Source: an uncultured Corynebacterium sp. (lineage in GTDB: Bacteria; Actinomycetota; Actinomycetes; Mycobacteriales; Mycobacteriaceae). From it: a DNA stretch of 64,000 nt. The stretch's first letter is position 1. Every line of letters starts with the position of its first letter. Positions 16,521-25,275 of the stretch are shown piece by piece. The position numbers and the translations under genes were made by a program. The notes beneath the pieces were generated by a model. The model was not told where the DNA came from and made no database searches. It saw nothing but the letters and a program-made list of their open reading frames with translations. The stretch spans positions 8,883-72,882 of the forward strand of contig NZ_CABTZR010000004.1 in NCBI RefSeq assembly GCF_902489365.1. Direction: 5' to 3'.

Positions 16521-17633
16521 TTAGTCCTTCTTGACCAGCGATTCCACTGCCATTCGGCACGCTGCCTTCTGCACCACGTTGGGTTCAAACTTGGTGTGGC
16601 AGCCCACGGACATCTGGTGGCCTTTGTCCTCCCACATCATCCAGGTCACCCGCGAGCCATCGCCGGGGTCTTCGGTATAGGTCAGCCGCCCGGACTCCTC
16701 CACCGGGTCGCGGAGGGCGGGATCGGATTCAATCTGTTCCTTGATCTCCGTGAAGAGGACGTCAACGGGCACGTTGAAAAGCGGATCCGCAGCCACAAGG
16801 ATCCGCAGGTTGGGATCCTCACCGGCCGCGGTAACGAGCCCATCTTCCACGCTGGTACGGAAACCCTGGGGCAAGACCAAGGACATCCCTTCCACGTCGA
16901 TGGCTTGTTGGCCCGGACGCAACTGCGCGCTTCCGGTATCCCCGGGCGAAGCGTGCGCCGCGCCCTCCTCAGGCTGCGCATCCGAGCTCTGGGTCGGGGC
17001 CGTACCCGGCGAATGGGCAGCACTGGAGGTACTCACCGCCGTCTGGTGTGGTGTCGCGGCTGCTAGGGCTGCGTCTTTGCGTCCCACGGCCCACCAGGAC
17101 ACCCCGGCCACGACGAGCACCATGACCACGATGGCGATATAGAAAGGGTCGATGCCTCCCACGAGCGCGGAAAGGCGGTGCGGTGCCGCGCGGTGGGAGC
17201 GTCGCGCGCACGTGGCTCGCGGCCGCTCAGCGGTCACGGTGTCTGCATGGTCCTCGCCGTTCCCATCCACAACCGCCCGGGTAAGAGCCGGTGTTTGTTT
17301 CACCACCGGCGGCGATGGTTCTGGTTCCACTACCGTCGCGCCTGCGCCGGTCAGTTGGCGGCGCAGGATGCTCACTGCCTCGTCAGTGATGTCCGTTCCG
17401 GATGGATCCGCTACCACCTCAGCGCTTACCTCCGGCCAATCCGCCCCACAGACCTTTTCTGCCTGGTCAAGGACGGCGTCGAGCGCCCAGCCTTCGACGA
17501 TGCCAGTGCCGGGTAGGTCATAGCGGTAGATCGTCTCCGGCCCCTCATAGATCGTGGCGGCGTCGAGCACCGTGATAACGAGTGTGGTCTCTGGCGTAGT
17601 CGACGGTGTGCGCAGTGCATGAGTCGCGGTCAT
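16521..17633 (-). CDS. T7SS-associated membrane protein (Rv3446c/TIGR03931-like)
   Basis: This 370-residue protein is encoded directly after eccC (ATGA overlap), at the position of mycobacterial Rv3446c. The N-terminal about 110 residues form a soluble domain (LVITVLDAATIYEG...). A Pro/Arg-rich linker and one membrane helix (FYIAIVVMVLVVAGVSWWAVG, about residues 163-183) follow. The outer domain ends VKKD, with conserved-looking VEGMSLVLPQGFR and a Cys pair (GCHTKF and ACRMAV). This architecture fits the TIGR03931 T7SS-associated family. Its role in ESX-4 is not established. Confidence 0.85.
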   Translation of the reverse strand: MTATHALRTPSTTPETTLVITVLDAATIYEGPETIYRYDLPGTGIVEGWALDAVLDQAEKVCGADWPEVSAEVVADPSGTDITDEAVSILRRQLTGAGATVVEPEPSPPVVKQTPALTRAVVDGNGEDHADTVTAERPRATCARRSHRAAPHRLSALVGGIDPFYIAIVVMVLVVAGVSWWAVGRKDAALAAATPHQTAVSTSSAAHSPGTAPTQSSDAQPEEGAAHASPGDTGSAQLRPGQQAIDVEGMSLVLPQGFRTSVEDGLVTAAGEDPNLRILVAADPLFNVPVDVLFTEIKEQIESDPALRDPVEESGRLTYTEDPGDGSRVTWMMWEDKGHQMSVGCHTKFEPNVVQKAACRMAVESLVKKD

Positions 17634-20600
17634 TGGTTATCTCCCTTGCTGGATGTGGTGTGTGTTGGTTCTTCTGGTGCGTCGGGGTCCGGCACATACA
17701 CCTGTGCCAGGCCTTGGGGCGCCCCACGCACGACCCATTGGCCGCGTCCGGGCGGCAGCGCTACCGGTTTGATGCCGAAGATGGCGCCTTCGTCGCGGTC
17801 GGCGTCGAGAAGCAGCAGTGCCGGCTGTAGGTCGCGCACTGCCGAGAGGAACTGACCAAACAGCGCGCGCCCAATTCCTCCTGATTTGCGCGCGAGTACT
17901 AGGTGCAGGCCCACATCGCGGGCGTGCGGGAGAATCTCCACAAGTGGTGCCAGGGCAATGTCGCTGACCAAGTCGAGATCATCGATGACAAGGTAAATAT
18001 CCGGCCCCTCCCACCAGCTCCGCGCGGCCAACTGCGCGGGAGTGACCTCGGGGCCGGGAAGGCGCTGCTCTAAGGTGCGGACGGTATCGAGGATGGCCTG
18101 GGTGGCCGCGCTTGCCGACGCCCCATATACCGCCACCATCTCCTCATCCAGCGTCCCCAAATGTGCCCGGCGCTCATCGATAACCACCAGGCGGGCTTCC
18201 TCCCGGTTCAGCTGGCTGATACCGGCGAGAATCACGCTGAGGAACTGCGACTTACCGGAACCTTGAGAACCAATACACACCAGGTGGGGCTGCGTGGTCG
18301 GCTCCCACGTCAGAAGGTCCAGGTCCGGCCCGCCAATTCCCCAGGCCACCCCGGCCGGTGGGCTGCCTACCGGTTGTGGAAGCTCGGTAAGCAAGGCGGG
18401 CAGCATCTTCAACGGCGGGACCGGCTGGGCGTCCGCATGCACTCCGCAGATATGAGCGATATCCTGCGGGGACGTCGCAGCGAAAAGCAGGTTCTCCCCC
18501 GCCAGCGTGATGCCCCGACCGGGCGCTGCCGGGAGTTTCTGTTGTGCTTTGCGGTCAATGAGGGAATCCATGGCTTCGCCCAAGCGCAGCTCGAGGCGCG
18601 CCGCGATAAGGTCCCGGATTGACGGCCGCAGGCTGGTCCACCGCGCCGCTGCGATGAGGACGTGAACGTGGGAAGACGCACCATCTGCAACCAGCTGAGT
18701 AATCGGCTCGGCGAGATCTTCAAAATCCGCCCCGGAGGTGCCAATGTGGTGCCAGCCATCCACAATCAGGAAGGTGTGGCGGGATTCCGGACGGCGCACG
18801 AGACCAGCGACTTCGTCGACGATGCGCCGTACCTTCTCTGGTTCCTCACGGCCGGCCACCCCGGCCACGTGGGGCAGCCGTTCCAGAACCTGCAGTTGCC
18901 CGCCGCCCAAGTCAATGACATAAAAGCGCACCTGATCCGGCGAGTGCCGCAGGGCCATCCCGGAGGCGATACTGCGCAGCGCCATTGACTTGCCCGACTG
19001 CGGCCCACCGCACAGCGCCAGGTGCCCGCCACCCGTCGTGAAGTCCACGGTGAGCGGGTCTTGGCGCTGGTGGTAGGGGCGGTCGATAAGCCCCACCTCG
19101 GCGCGCAGCTCGCCACCCGCGCCGGGCGGTTCTACCTGCACAGCGGCGACACTGGACAGCTCCACCACGGCCGGCAAGGGCGGCAACCAGATTCGCCGCG
19201 CTGACTGGCCACGCCCGGCGGCTTCGTCCCGGGCAGCAGCCACCACGGTGTCCAGGAGGGTGCTCGAGGAATCCACGAGTACCGCATAGTCCACGTCCTC
19301 TACCGCAGCGCGGTGCCCGGTGAAAAGCTCCAGGCGCGCCGTGTGCTGTGCGGAAGCATCATCTTCTAGGGCTACCCGGCGCGTCACCGGGCCGGACACA
19401 TAGGAGGCCTGGAGCCGCGTGGGGGCATCGGCATCGGTCTTGAGGTAGCCGGCTCCCGGCTGGGCGGGGAGGTGGTAGGCGTCGGGCACACCGAGGACCT
19501 GGCGGGACTCCCCGGCGGAGAATGTCTTCAGGCCAATGCGGTAGGACAGGTGCGAATCCAATCCCCGTAGGCGCCCTTCTTCTAAGCGCTGGGAGGCCAG
19601 CAGCAGGTGCACGTGCAGTGAGCGGCCGAGCCTTCCCACTGCGACAAAGAGCTCGGCGAAGTCCGGGTGCTGGCCCAACAGTTCCGAGAACTCGTCCACC
19701 ACGATGACCAGCGCCGGCAGCGGCCCGTGCTCCGCCACCGCGGCAGCGGAGGCGTTGAACTCGCCCACATTGGCAAAGTTGCCGGCCTTGCGCAACAGCT
19801 CTTGGCGGCGGTTCATCTCCCCGGAGATGGCATCGTACATGCGCTCCACCAGGGTAGATTCCTCCTCCAAGTTGGTAATCACGGCGGAGGTGTGCGGTAG
19901 CTCCTCGCAGCCGAGAAAGGTCGCGCCGCCTTTGAAGTCCACGAGCACGAGGTTGAGCTCCTCCGGGCTATGTGTGGCGGCTAGGGCCACGACGAGCGTC
20001 CTGAGCAGCTCCGATTTTCCGCTGCCCGTAGCACCGATGCACAGTCCATGCGGGCCCATGCCACCCTGCGCCGACTCCTTCAGGTCGAGCACCACCGATT
20101 GGCCGGACTCGTCTACGCCGATGGGCACGCGCAGGCGTTCGGCCGGGCTGCGGCCATGCCACATGCCGGAGGCCTGCAGCGCATCCACATCCCGGTGGCC
20201 CAGCAGCACAGGGAGGTCCGCATCGCGACCGTGCCGTGGCGTTGCCGTAGCATCGCCGCCGAAGGGGCGGTGATAGGGCGCAAGGGTACGGGCGTGGAGG
20301 AGGGCCGTGGGAACGTCGACAAGCGCGCAGCTGCCCAGTTCCTCCTCCCCCGCAGCGGTGACCACGGACAGCGCGCCTTCCGCCCGCAGGTAAATGCCTT
20401 CTTCCTCCGCACGGCGGCCAAGCGGCGAATGAGGTGTGACCCCCACGGCGATGGTGGTCGTCGGGGCGTCTCCCGGCGCTCCCTCTCTGTCCAGTACACC
20501 GCTATGCCGGTGATCCTCCTCCACGACGCGGATACGAAACTGAGCGCTCTCTGGTTCTCTCGAGTGCGGCAGCCACTTCAACCATTCCCAGCTCTCCCCG

Positions 20601-21352
20601 TGGTACTCAATGCCCACGGTTTCCGGGCCATGCAGCACCGCTAGGTGCAACAGCAGCGCGCGGGCCATACCGTGCGCATCCGCACCGGCAAGCCCCACGA
20701 TGGGGAAGGCTTGGAGCTGGATGACCACCGGCATATCCGCCAGCGTTCCCACCGCGCGCACGGTCTGGCGCAGGCTCACCGCACACACCGGGTCGAGGTC
20801 TTCCGCGGCACCCGAATCTGGGACATTGATCGGCGTGCACAGAGCCATTGGCCCAGTTCCCACCCGCACCTCCAGTGCATCCGGGGCATCCGCATCCCGC
20901 TCCCAGAGGCGCGACGTCGGAATCAACGCGCCAACCTGCCCAGGCTCAGGATTGCGGTGTTCCTCATGCGCGCGTTGCGCCGCCCCGCGCTCCAGCGCCT
21001 CCTCGCGCAGCGCCTTGAGGTGACGCAGGTACGTCCGGCGGGTTTCGTCCGGATCCTGCCCGCCTCCCTGCGGGTTGAACATCATGGCCATGCTGGCCAG
21101 CATCATGAGCGGGAACATGAGGCTCATGGGGCTCATCCGGCGCGCATCGCCCGCGCCGAGAACCATGAGCGCCACCATGCCCACCATGGCCGCGATCATC
21201 ACCAGCGGCATAAGCAGGCGTACCAACGGAACGGGTTGGGCACGGGCCGCCTCCGGCACGGCCTCGGCATCAATGCTGCCCTGCGGCAGCGGTGGCGCTG
21301 GTTCCCGATATGACGACAACCCGGTGTCAACGACGCGTGTAGGTACGCGCAT
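17630..21352 (-). CDS. eccC: T7SS coupling ATPase EccC (FtsK/SpoIIIE family)
   Basis: EccC is the membrane motor that recognises WXG100 substrates. The product has about 1240 residues. Two membrane helices lie near the N-terminus (residues 42-66 and 77-92), followed by three FtsK/SpoIIIE ATPase domains. Their Walker A motifs are GATGSGKS (about 440-447), GGPQSGKS (about 782-789) and GSQGSGKS (about 1028-1035). Domain 1 has Walker B VIVVDE and domain 3 VIDDLD; domain 2 has IVDGW in place of an acidic pair, suggesting weak hydrolysis. I chose ATG at 21352, with a GGGGGGAAGGA site, over an upstream start at 21529 that enters the eccD gene. It is divergent from eccD. Confidence 0.97.
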   Translation of the reverse strand: MRVPTRVVDTGLSSYREPAPPLPQGSIDAEAVPEAARAQPVPLVRLLMPLVMIAAMVGMVALMVLGAGDARRMSPMSLMFPLMMLASMAMMFNPQGGGQDPDETRRTYLRHLKALREEALERGAAQRAHEEHRNPEPGQVGALIPTSRLWERDADAPDALEVRVGTGPMALCTPINVPDSGAAEDLDPVCAVSLRQTVRAVGTLADMPVVIQLQAFPIVGLAGADAHGMARALLLHLAVLHGPETVGIEYHGESWEWLKWLPHSREPESAQFRIRVVEEDHRHSGVLDREGAPGDAPTTTIAVGVTPHSPLGRRAEEEGIYLRAEGALSVVTAAGEEELGSCALVDVPTALLHARTLAPYHRPFGGDATATPRHGRDADLPVLLGHRDVDALQASGMWHGRSPAERLRVPIGVDESGQSVVLDLKESAQGGMGPHGLCIGATGSGKSELLRTLVVALAATHSPEELNLVLVDFKGGATFLGCEELPHTSAVITNLEEESTLVERMYDAISGEMNRRQELLRKAGNFANVGEFNASAAAVAEHGPLPALVIVVDEFSELLGQHPDFAELFVAVGRLGRSLHVHLLLASQRLEEGRLRGLDSHLSYRIGLKTFSAGESRQVLGVPDAYHLPAQPGAGYLKTDADAPTRLQASYVSGPVTRRVALEDDASAQHTARLELFTGHRAAVEDVDYAVLVDSSSTLLDTVVAAARDEAAGRGQSARRIWLPPLPAVVELSSVAAVQVEPPGAGGELRAEVGLIDRPYHQRQDPLTVDFTTGGGHLALCGGPQSGKSMALRSIASGMALRHSPDQVRFYVIDLGGGQLQVLERLPHVAGVAGREEPEKVRRIVDEVAGLVRRPESRHTFLIVDGWHHIGTSGADFEDLAEPITQLVADGASSHVHVLIAAARWTSLRPSIRDLIAARLELRLGEAMDSLIDRKAQQKLPAAPGRGITLAGENLLFAATSPQDIAHICGVHADAQPVPPLKMLPALLTELPQPVGSPPAGVAWGIGGPDLDLLTWEPTTQPHLVCIGSQGSGKSQFLSVILAGISQLNREEARLVVIDERRAHLGTLDEEMVAVYGASASAATQAILDTVRTLEQRLPGPEVTPAQLAARSWWEGPDIYLVIDDLDLVSDIALAPLVEILPHARDVGLHLVLARKSGGIGRALFGQFLSAVRDLQPALLLLDADRDEGAIFGIKPVALPPGRGQWVVRGAPQGLAQVYVPDPDAPEEPTHTTSSKGDNQ

Positions 21353-21378
21353 GTCAAAGTCCTTCCCCCCGAAGTACT

Positions 21379-21400
21379 CCACCGCCTCCTTAAGCGGTGG
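21379..21400 (-). promoter_or_regulatory. Hairpin in the eccC 5' leader
   Basis: CCACCGC (21379-21385) and GCGGTGG (21394-21400) form a 7-bp stem with an 8-nt loop just upstream of the eccC ribosome site, in the 129-nt eccC/eccD divergent gap. The loop (TTAAGGAG on the mRNA) itself carries a Shine-Dalgarno-like AAGGAG. Role unknown. Confidence 0.4.
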
Positions 21401-21436
21401 ACAGCGTGCCACCAGTAAGCCACAATGTGAGGCAAT

Positions 21437-21465
21437 GGGCAAGGGGTTGCCCAGAAATTTTTCTC
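21437..21465 (+). promoter_or_regulatory. Attenuator-like hairpin in the eccD leader
   Basis: GGGCAA, GGGG loop, TTGCCC (21437-21452), then AGAAATTTTTCT. On the plus strand this looks like a weak intrinsic terminator placed about 20 nt before the eccD ribosome site (GGGGGAGG). It could attenuate eccD-mycP; not proven. Confidence 0.4.
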
Positions 21466-21481
21466 GGGGGAGGTATTTTCC

Positions 21482-22813
21482 ATGACTCGCGCACTCGCGC
21501 ATTCTGTCCGCGTCACCGTCCGTATACACGCAGGCCAGACCCGCAAAGAAGCGGATATCTCACTGCCACTTTCTTCTAGTCTCGGGGAGGTGCTGGGGGA
21601 GCTGCTCGTGCTTGTCGACGTTCCCCCAGCCCCCATCCTGTGGCGCGCCACTACCGCGGCTGGCAAGACCATATCGATGACCACCCCGCTGGATCGCACC
21701 AGCGTGGAAGAAGGCTCCGTGCTGGTGCTTAGCCCGGATGCACCGGCGCCGGCGCCCATCGTGCGCGATGCCGCGGAAGCACTTGCCGCCGATGTCTCCG
21801 CCACACAGCTTTCTGGCCTGGCTGGGCTGTGGGGTGTGGCGGGCCTCATCGCGGGCGGTGGGCTCCTTGCCGCAACACTGTCCCCCACGGTCGGCTGCGC
21901 CGCCACTGCGCTCCTCGCCCTCGTTCTTGCGGTATGGACGCGGCGAGGATCTCTGCTCGCCGCCGCGCACGTCGCCGCGGGGCTGGCAGGCGGGTTAGCC
22001 ACTGGCACAGCTTTTGTCGCTGGACCTGCAGGTACCGCGGTGTCGGCGGCACCCGTCGTGGGGGCCGCAACCGCCGTCGGTACGACAGCGGTGCTCTCCC
22101 ACCTGGTACGCATCGGTGGGCTGCGGTACCGGGCTACTGCCGCGACGTGGTGCCTGCTCGTGCTCGTCGGTCTCCTCGGCCCCGCTCCGCTCCTCGCCGC
22201 CACCGTGGGCCTGTTGGCGGGCGCTCCCCTGCTGACCACGCGGCTGGCGGGTCTGCGCGTGCCGCAGCTTCCCACCGCCGGGCAAGACTTAAGCATCTCG
22301 GACGAGGTACCCACCGATAACGCGCTTACTGCCCGGCGCGCTGGGCAGGCCTACGAGGGCATCGCGGTGGGCTGCGCGGTGGCGGGCATCCCTGCCCTGC
22401 TCCTCGCTGCATTGAACGCCAACGCGGCGGCAACCCAGGGAGCCTCCCAAGCGCTGTGTGTGAGTATCGCTGGCGGGGTCGTCGTGCATGCAGCACGCCA
22501 TGCTCGGCCCATTGCTGCGTGGGCACTGGGGATCTATGGCCTCGCCGCTGCTAGTGCCGCGGTGGCTGTGCCATTGCGCGAGTGGCAGCTGCTTTCTGCG
22601 CCAACCACGGAAACATGGGTGCTCAGCGTCGTCGCGGGGCTCATCGTTGTGGCCATGCTTTCAGTACCTGTGTGGGCAGGCAAGCTACGGCAGATTGAAC
22701 CGACCACCATCGTGTGGTTCGAGCGCGCCGAAGCCCTCGCACTGGCCGCGTGCCTGCCGCTCGCCGCGCACCTAGCGGGGCTCTTCGAGTTCATTAGGGG
22801 GTTGGGCGCATGA
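21482..22813 (+). CDS. eccD: T7SS membrane channel protein EccD
   Basis: EccD forms the bulk of the ESX inner-membrane pore. The 443-residue protein has an N-terminal ubiquitin-like domain (about residues 8-85: VRVTVRIHAGQTRKEADISL...SVLVLSPD) followed by a run of about ten or eleven hydrophobic helices, as expected. ATG at 21482 follows GGGGGAGG. It overlaps mycP by ATGA. Gene order eccD-mycP opposite eccC and eccB matches mycobacterial ESX-4. No eccE is seen, which is also true of ESX-4 loci. Confidence 0.95.
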   Translation: MTRALAHSVRVTVRIHAGQTRKEADISLPLSSSLGEVLGELLVLVDVPPAPILWRATTAAGKTISMTTPLDRTSVEEGSVLVLSPDAPAPAPIVRDAAEALAADVSATQLSGLAGLWGVAGLIAGGGLLAATLSPTVGCAATALLALVLAVWTRRGSLLAAAHVAAGLAGGLATGTAFVAGPAGTAVSAAPVVGAATAVGTTAVLSHLVRIGGLRYRATAATWCLLVLVGLLGPAPLLAATVGLLAGAPLLTTRLAGLRVPQLPTAGQDLSISDEVPTDNALTARRAGQAYEGIAVGCAVAGIPALLLAALNANAAATQGASQALCVSIAGGVVVHAARHARPIAAWALGIYGLAAASAAVAVPLREWQLLSAPTTETWVLSVVAGLIVVAMLSVPVWAGKLRQIEPTTIVWFERAEALALAACLPLAAHLAGLFEFIRGLGA

Positions 22814-24087
22814 TAGCTCTGACCAGAGTCGGCGCCGCCAGCGCTGCTCTTGGCGCTGGTCTGGCATGGGGGTCCTGCGTGTTGCCCGGGCCGGTAGCTG
22901 CTGCCCGCGAGCCAAACACCGCGTGCGCGGAGGCTACCCTCGCCGCGGAAGGGCCACAGCCTTCCGCGCAATACTCGGACTATCGCGCGCGGCTGCACTC
23001 TTTTGCCACGGGGGCCGGGGTGAAGGTCGCGGTCATCGACACCGGAGTGGCCGCGCACCCCCAGCTGCGCGTGACACCGGGAGCGGACTTCGTGACCCCA
23101 GACGAGCCCGACCCGCTGCGGGACTGTGACCTGCACGGAACGGTGGTGGCCGGGGTCATTGCGGGAAAAGAGCTCGGCGTGGCCCCGGATGCGGAGATCT
23201 ACGCCATCCGGCAGACCAGTTCGCATTTCAGGCAACCGGCGCCGGATAACTCGGCAAGGCCCGATGGTTCAGCGGAGGCAGACCACGGTTCCGGAACGCT
23301 GGCCAGCCTGGCTGCCGCCATCGAGGATGCCGTGAACGCGGGAGCCCAGGTCATCAACGTCTCCGTCGTGTCCTGCGTCCCGCCGGATGCCGCCTCACGG
23401 GTGGATCGATCGGGCTTGGACGCAGCGCTGCAGCGCGCAGAAGACGCTGGGGCGGTGGTGGTGGCGGCGTCGGGAAACGCGACATCCGGTGGCTGTGAAC
23501 AAGGTGATGTGGTCTTCCCCGCCGTAGCGGATACTGTCCTCGCGGTTGGCGCCCTAGCCACGCCGTACGACCTTGCGGATTACTCCATCGCTGCACCTCT
23601 CAGCGCAGAGGGTAACGTTCCCCTCGCCTTGGAACCCGGCGGCGGCTGGGCCAGTGCCAAGGGGGATACCCTGTTTCAGGGCACGTCCTTCGCCGCGCCG
23701 CTGGTCAGCGGAACGCTCGCTCTGTTGGTGCAGCGCTACCCCGACGAGTCCCCGGCGCAGCTGCGCCAACGCATCATCGATTCCGCCGAGCCCGGCCACG
23801 GGGTAGTCGATCCCCTCACCGCGGTGACCTTTCGGCCTGCGGCCGAAACCCGCGAGGAGCGTTCCTTTGCGGTGACACCACTGGCGGCACCGGCCGCCCA
23901 AGGCTGGCCTATGGTGCGCCTACTCCTCGGGGCCTTGGGGTTCCTCGTCCTTGTAGCTGTTATCAGTGCTCATTCTTTAAGGCCGCCGCACGGCTCAAGG
24001 CAGAACCTTCCGGCAGCAGACGCAGAATCTCCCACGGCACCCGCTCCGGTTCCCCCAGGCCCAGCGCGTTTAGCTCCCCGGCGCTAG
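22810..24087 (+). CDS. mycP: Mycosin, T7SS subtilisin-like protease
   Basis: This membrane-anchored serine protease stabilises the ESX complex and cleaves some substrates. The 425-residue product has an N-terminal signal sequence. The complete catalytic triad is Asp77 (VAVIDTGV), His109 (DLHGTVVAGVIAG) and Ser293 (FQGTSFAAPLVSG). A C-terminal helix follows (VRLLLGALGFLVLVAVIS). After that helix is a 40-residue Pro-rich tail (SLRPPHGSRQNL...) encoded entirely in the region overlapping eccB on the opposite strand (23963-24087). Confidence 0.95.
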   Translation: MIALTRVGAASAALGAGLAWGSCVLPGPVAAAREPNTACAEATLAAEGPQPSAQYSDYRARLHSFATGAGVKVAVIDTGVAAHPQLRVTPGADFVTPDEPDPLRDCDLHGTVVAGVIAGKELGVAPDAEIYAIRQTSSHFRQPAPDNSARPDGSAEADHGSGTLASLAAAIEDAVNAGAQVINVSVVSCVPPDAASRVDRSGLDAALQRAEDAGAVVVAASGNATSGGCEQGDVVFPAVADTVLAVGALATPYDLADYSIAAPLSAEGNVPLALEPGGGWASAKGDTLFQGTSFAAPLVSGTLALLVQRYPDESPAQLRQRIIDSAEPGHGVVDPLTAVTFRPAAETREERSFAVTPLAAPAAQGWPMVRLLLGALGFLVLVAVISAHSLRPPHGSRQNLPAADAESPTAPAPVPPGPARLAPRR

Positions 24088-25222
24088 CCAGCTCGTGGCG
24101 CCTGCCGGTGGCAGAGACCACATGGTAGCCATGCCCGCTGTCCACGCCCACGCCCGCCTGTAGACCGGCGAAACGCTGCGCCGCCGAATCACCCGGCAAG
24201 TCCACGGTGGCTGACACCGGGCGAGTCGTACCGGCTCCATGCTGGTGCGTCGCGCACAACCAGCCGCGCTCCGGAGACAGGAAGTCCATCCGGGTAGCCG
24301 GGAGGTTGAAGGTCGGTGGAACGTCGCCAAGCGCGGCAACCTCCTGCGACTGTGCCGGCAGACGCTGCGCGCCCATGCCGACGAGCATCTCCGCTTGCGT
24401 GGGGGTTATGGAGAAAACGCCCTGCTCGGTTCGCGCCCACAGCTGTTCGCCGGTATCCAGAATCTCAGGTGGCACGGCTGGGAAACTCAGCGGCTCCAGT
24501 TCGGCGAAGGCATTGAGTAGCTCCGCCGGCACGCTCCACACCGCCGTCTCCGCGGTCATCCCCAAGGCGCGGCGCAGTACCCTGCCTTGCGTGCTCGTGG
24601 CCTCGGGCAACACGACGCGCCCTTGGCCGGTGAGCAACCACTGAGTGCCCTCGGATTCCGCCACGGCGGCGTGCTCTTCGTCGAAGCCGGGAACGGCGTG
24701 GTGCGCCACCACGGTCACGGTGCCAACGCGACTGCTGGACTGCCAGTTCTCCCCTTCGGTGGATTCCTCCAAGCAGGCTGACCAGCTTGGCTCCTCCCCC
24801 GTCGCAGCGGCAAGGAGGTTCGGGGCATCCGCAATCCCCAGCGGGGTGCCTAAGCTTATCTGGTCTAGAAAGCTATCCCCGGCCGCATGTGGCTCCACCG
24901 CTTCGTTGGCAATGAGCCGGGCCGACGCCAGGTTTGCCACCGGGTGGTAGGTGCCATTGACCAGCGCTAAAAGCTGTCCCTCTGCAGAACGGACCACGGG
25001 CGCATCCCCGGGTTGCGGATCCGGTTGCATCCACGCAATGAGTCCAGAGCCGAGGCTAAGGAATGCGACTGCGGCTACTCCACCGAGCAGTGCACGCCTT
25101 CGCCGCTTCAGCGGATCATGGATCATCCTGATATCACCGAAAACGAGGCCGTGCTCGAGCCGGCGCAACAAGAACTTGTGGCCCGATACCTGGGCCTTGG
25201 TAGTAGGCAACGCGCGTGCCAT
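23963..25222 (-). CDS. eccB: T7SS core component EccB
   Basis: EccB is a periplasm-facing ESX core subunit. The 419-residue protein starts with the conserved cytoplasmic segment (TTKAQVSGHKFLLRRLEHGLVFGD). One membrane helix follows (LLGGVAAVAFLSLGSGLIAWM, about residues 45-65), then the large extracytoplasmic domain. The two Cys expected for the structural disulfide are present (WSACLEES and WLCATHQ). ATG at 25222 has a GGGGAGG site. Its last 125 nt overlap the mycP 3' end on the other strand. It is downstream of truA. Confidence 0.95.
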   Translation of the reverse strand: MARALPTTKAQVSGHKFLLRRLEHGLVFGDIRMIHDPLKRRRRALLGGVAAVAFLSLGSGLIAWMQPDPQPGDAPVVRSAEGQLLALVNGTYHPVANLASARLIANEAVEPHAAGDSFLDQISLGTPLGIADAPNLLAAATGEEPSWSACLEESTEGENWQSSSRVGTVTVVAHHAVPGFDEEHAAVAESEGTQWLLTGQGRVVLPEATSTQGRVLRRALGMTAETAVWSVPAELLNAFAELEPLSFPAVPPEILDTGEQLWARTEQGVFSITPTQAEMLVGMGAQRLPAQSQEVAALGDVPPTFNLPATRMDFLSPERGWLCATHQHGAGTTRPVSATVDLPGDSAAQRFAGLQAGVGVDSGHGYHVVSATGRRHELASAGELNALGLGEPERVPWEILRLLPEGSALSRAAALKNEH

Positions 25223-25241
25223 GAAAATCCTCCCCGAATCA

Positions 25242-25264
25242 GTGCACCACCCTCCCTGGTGCAG
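25242..25264 (-). promoter_or_regulatory. Hairpin between truA and eccB
   Basis: GCACCA (25244-25249) and TGGTGC (25257-25262) form a 6-bp stem with one more near-complementary flank on each side, 20 nt before the eccB start. It could be a weak terminator of truA or a leader structure of eccB. Confidence 0.35.
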
Positions 25265-25275
25265 TGGGGTCTAGA

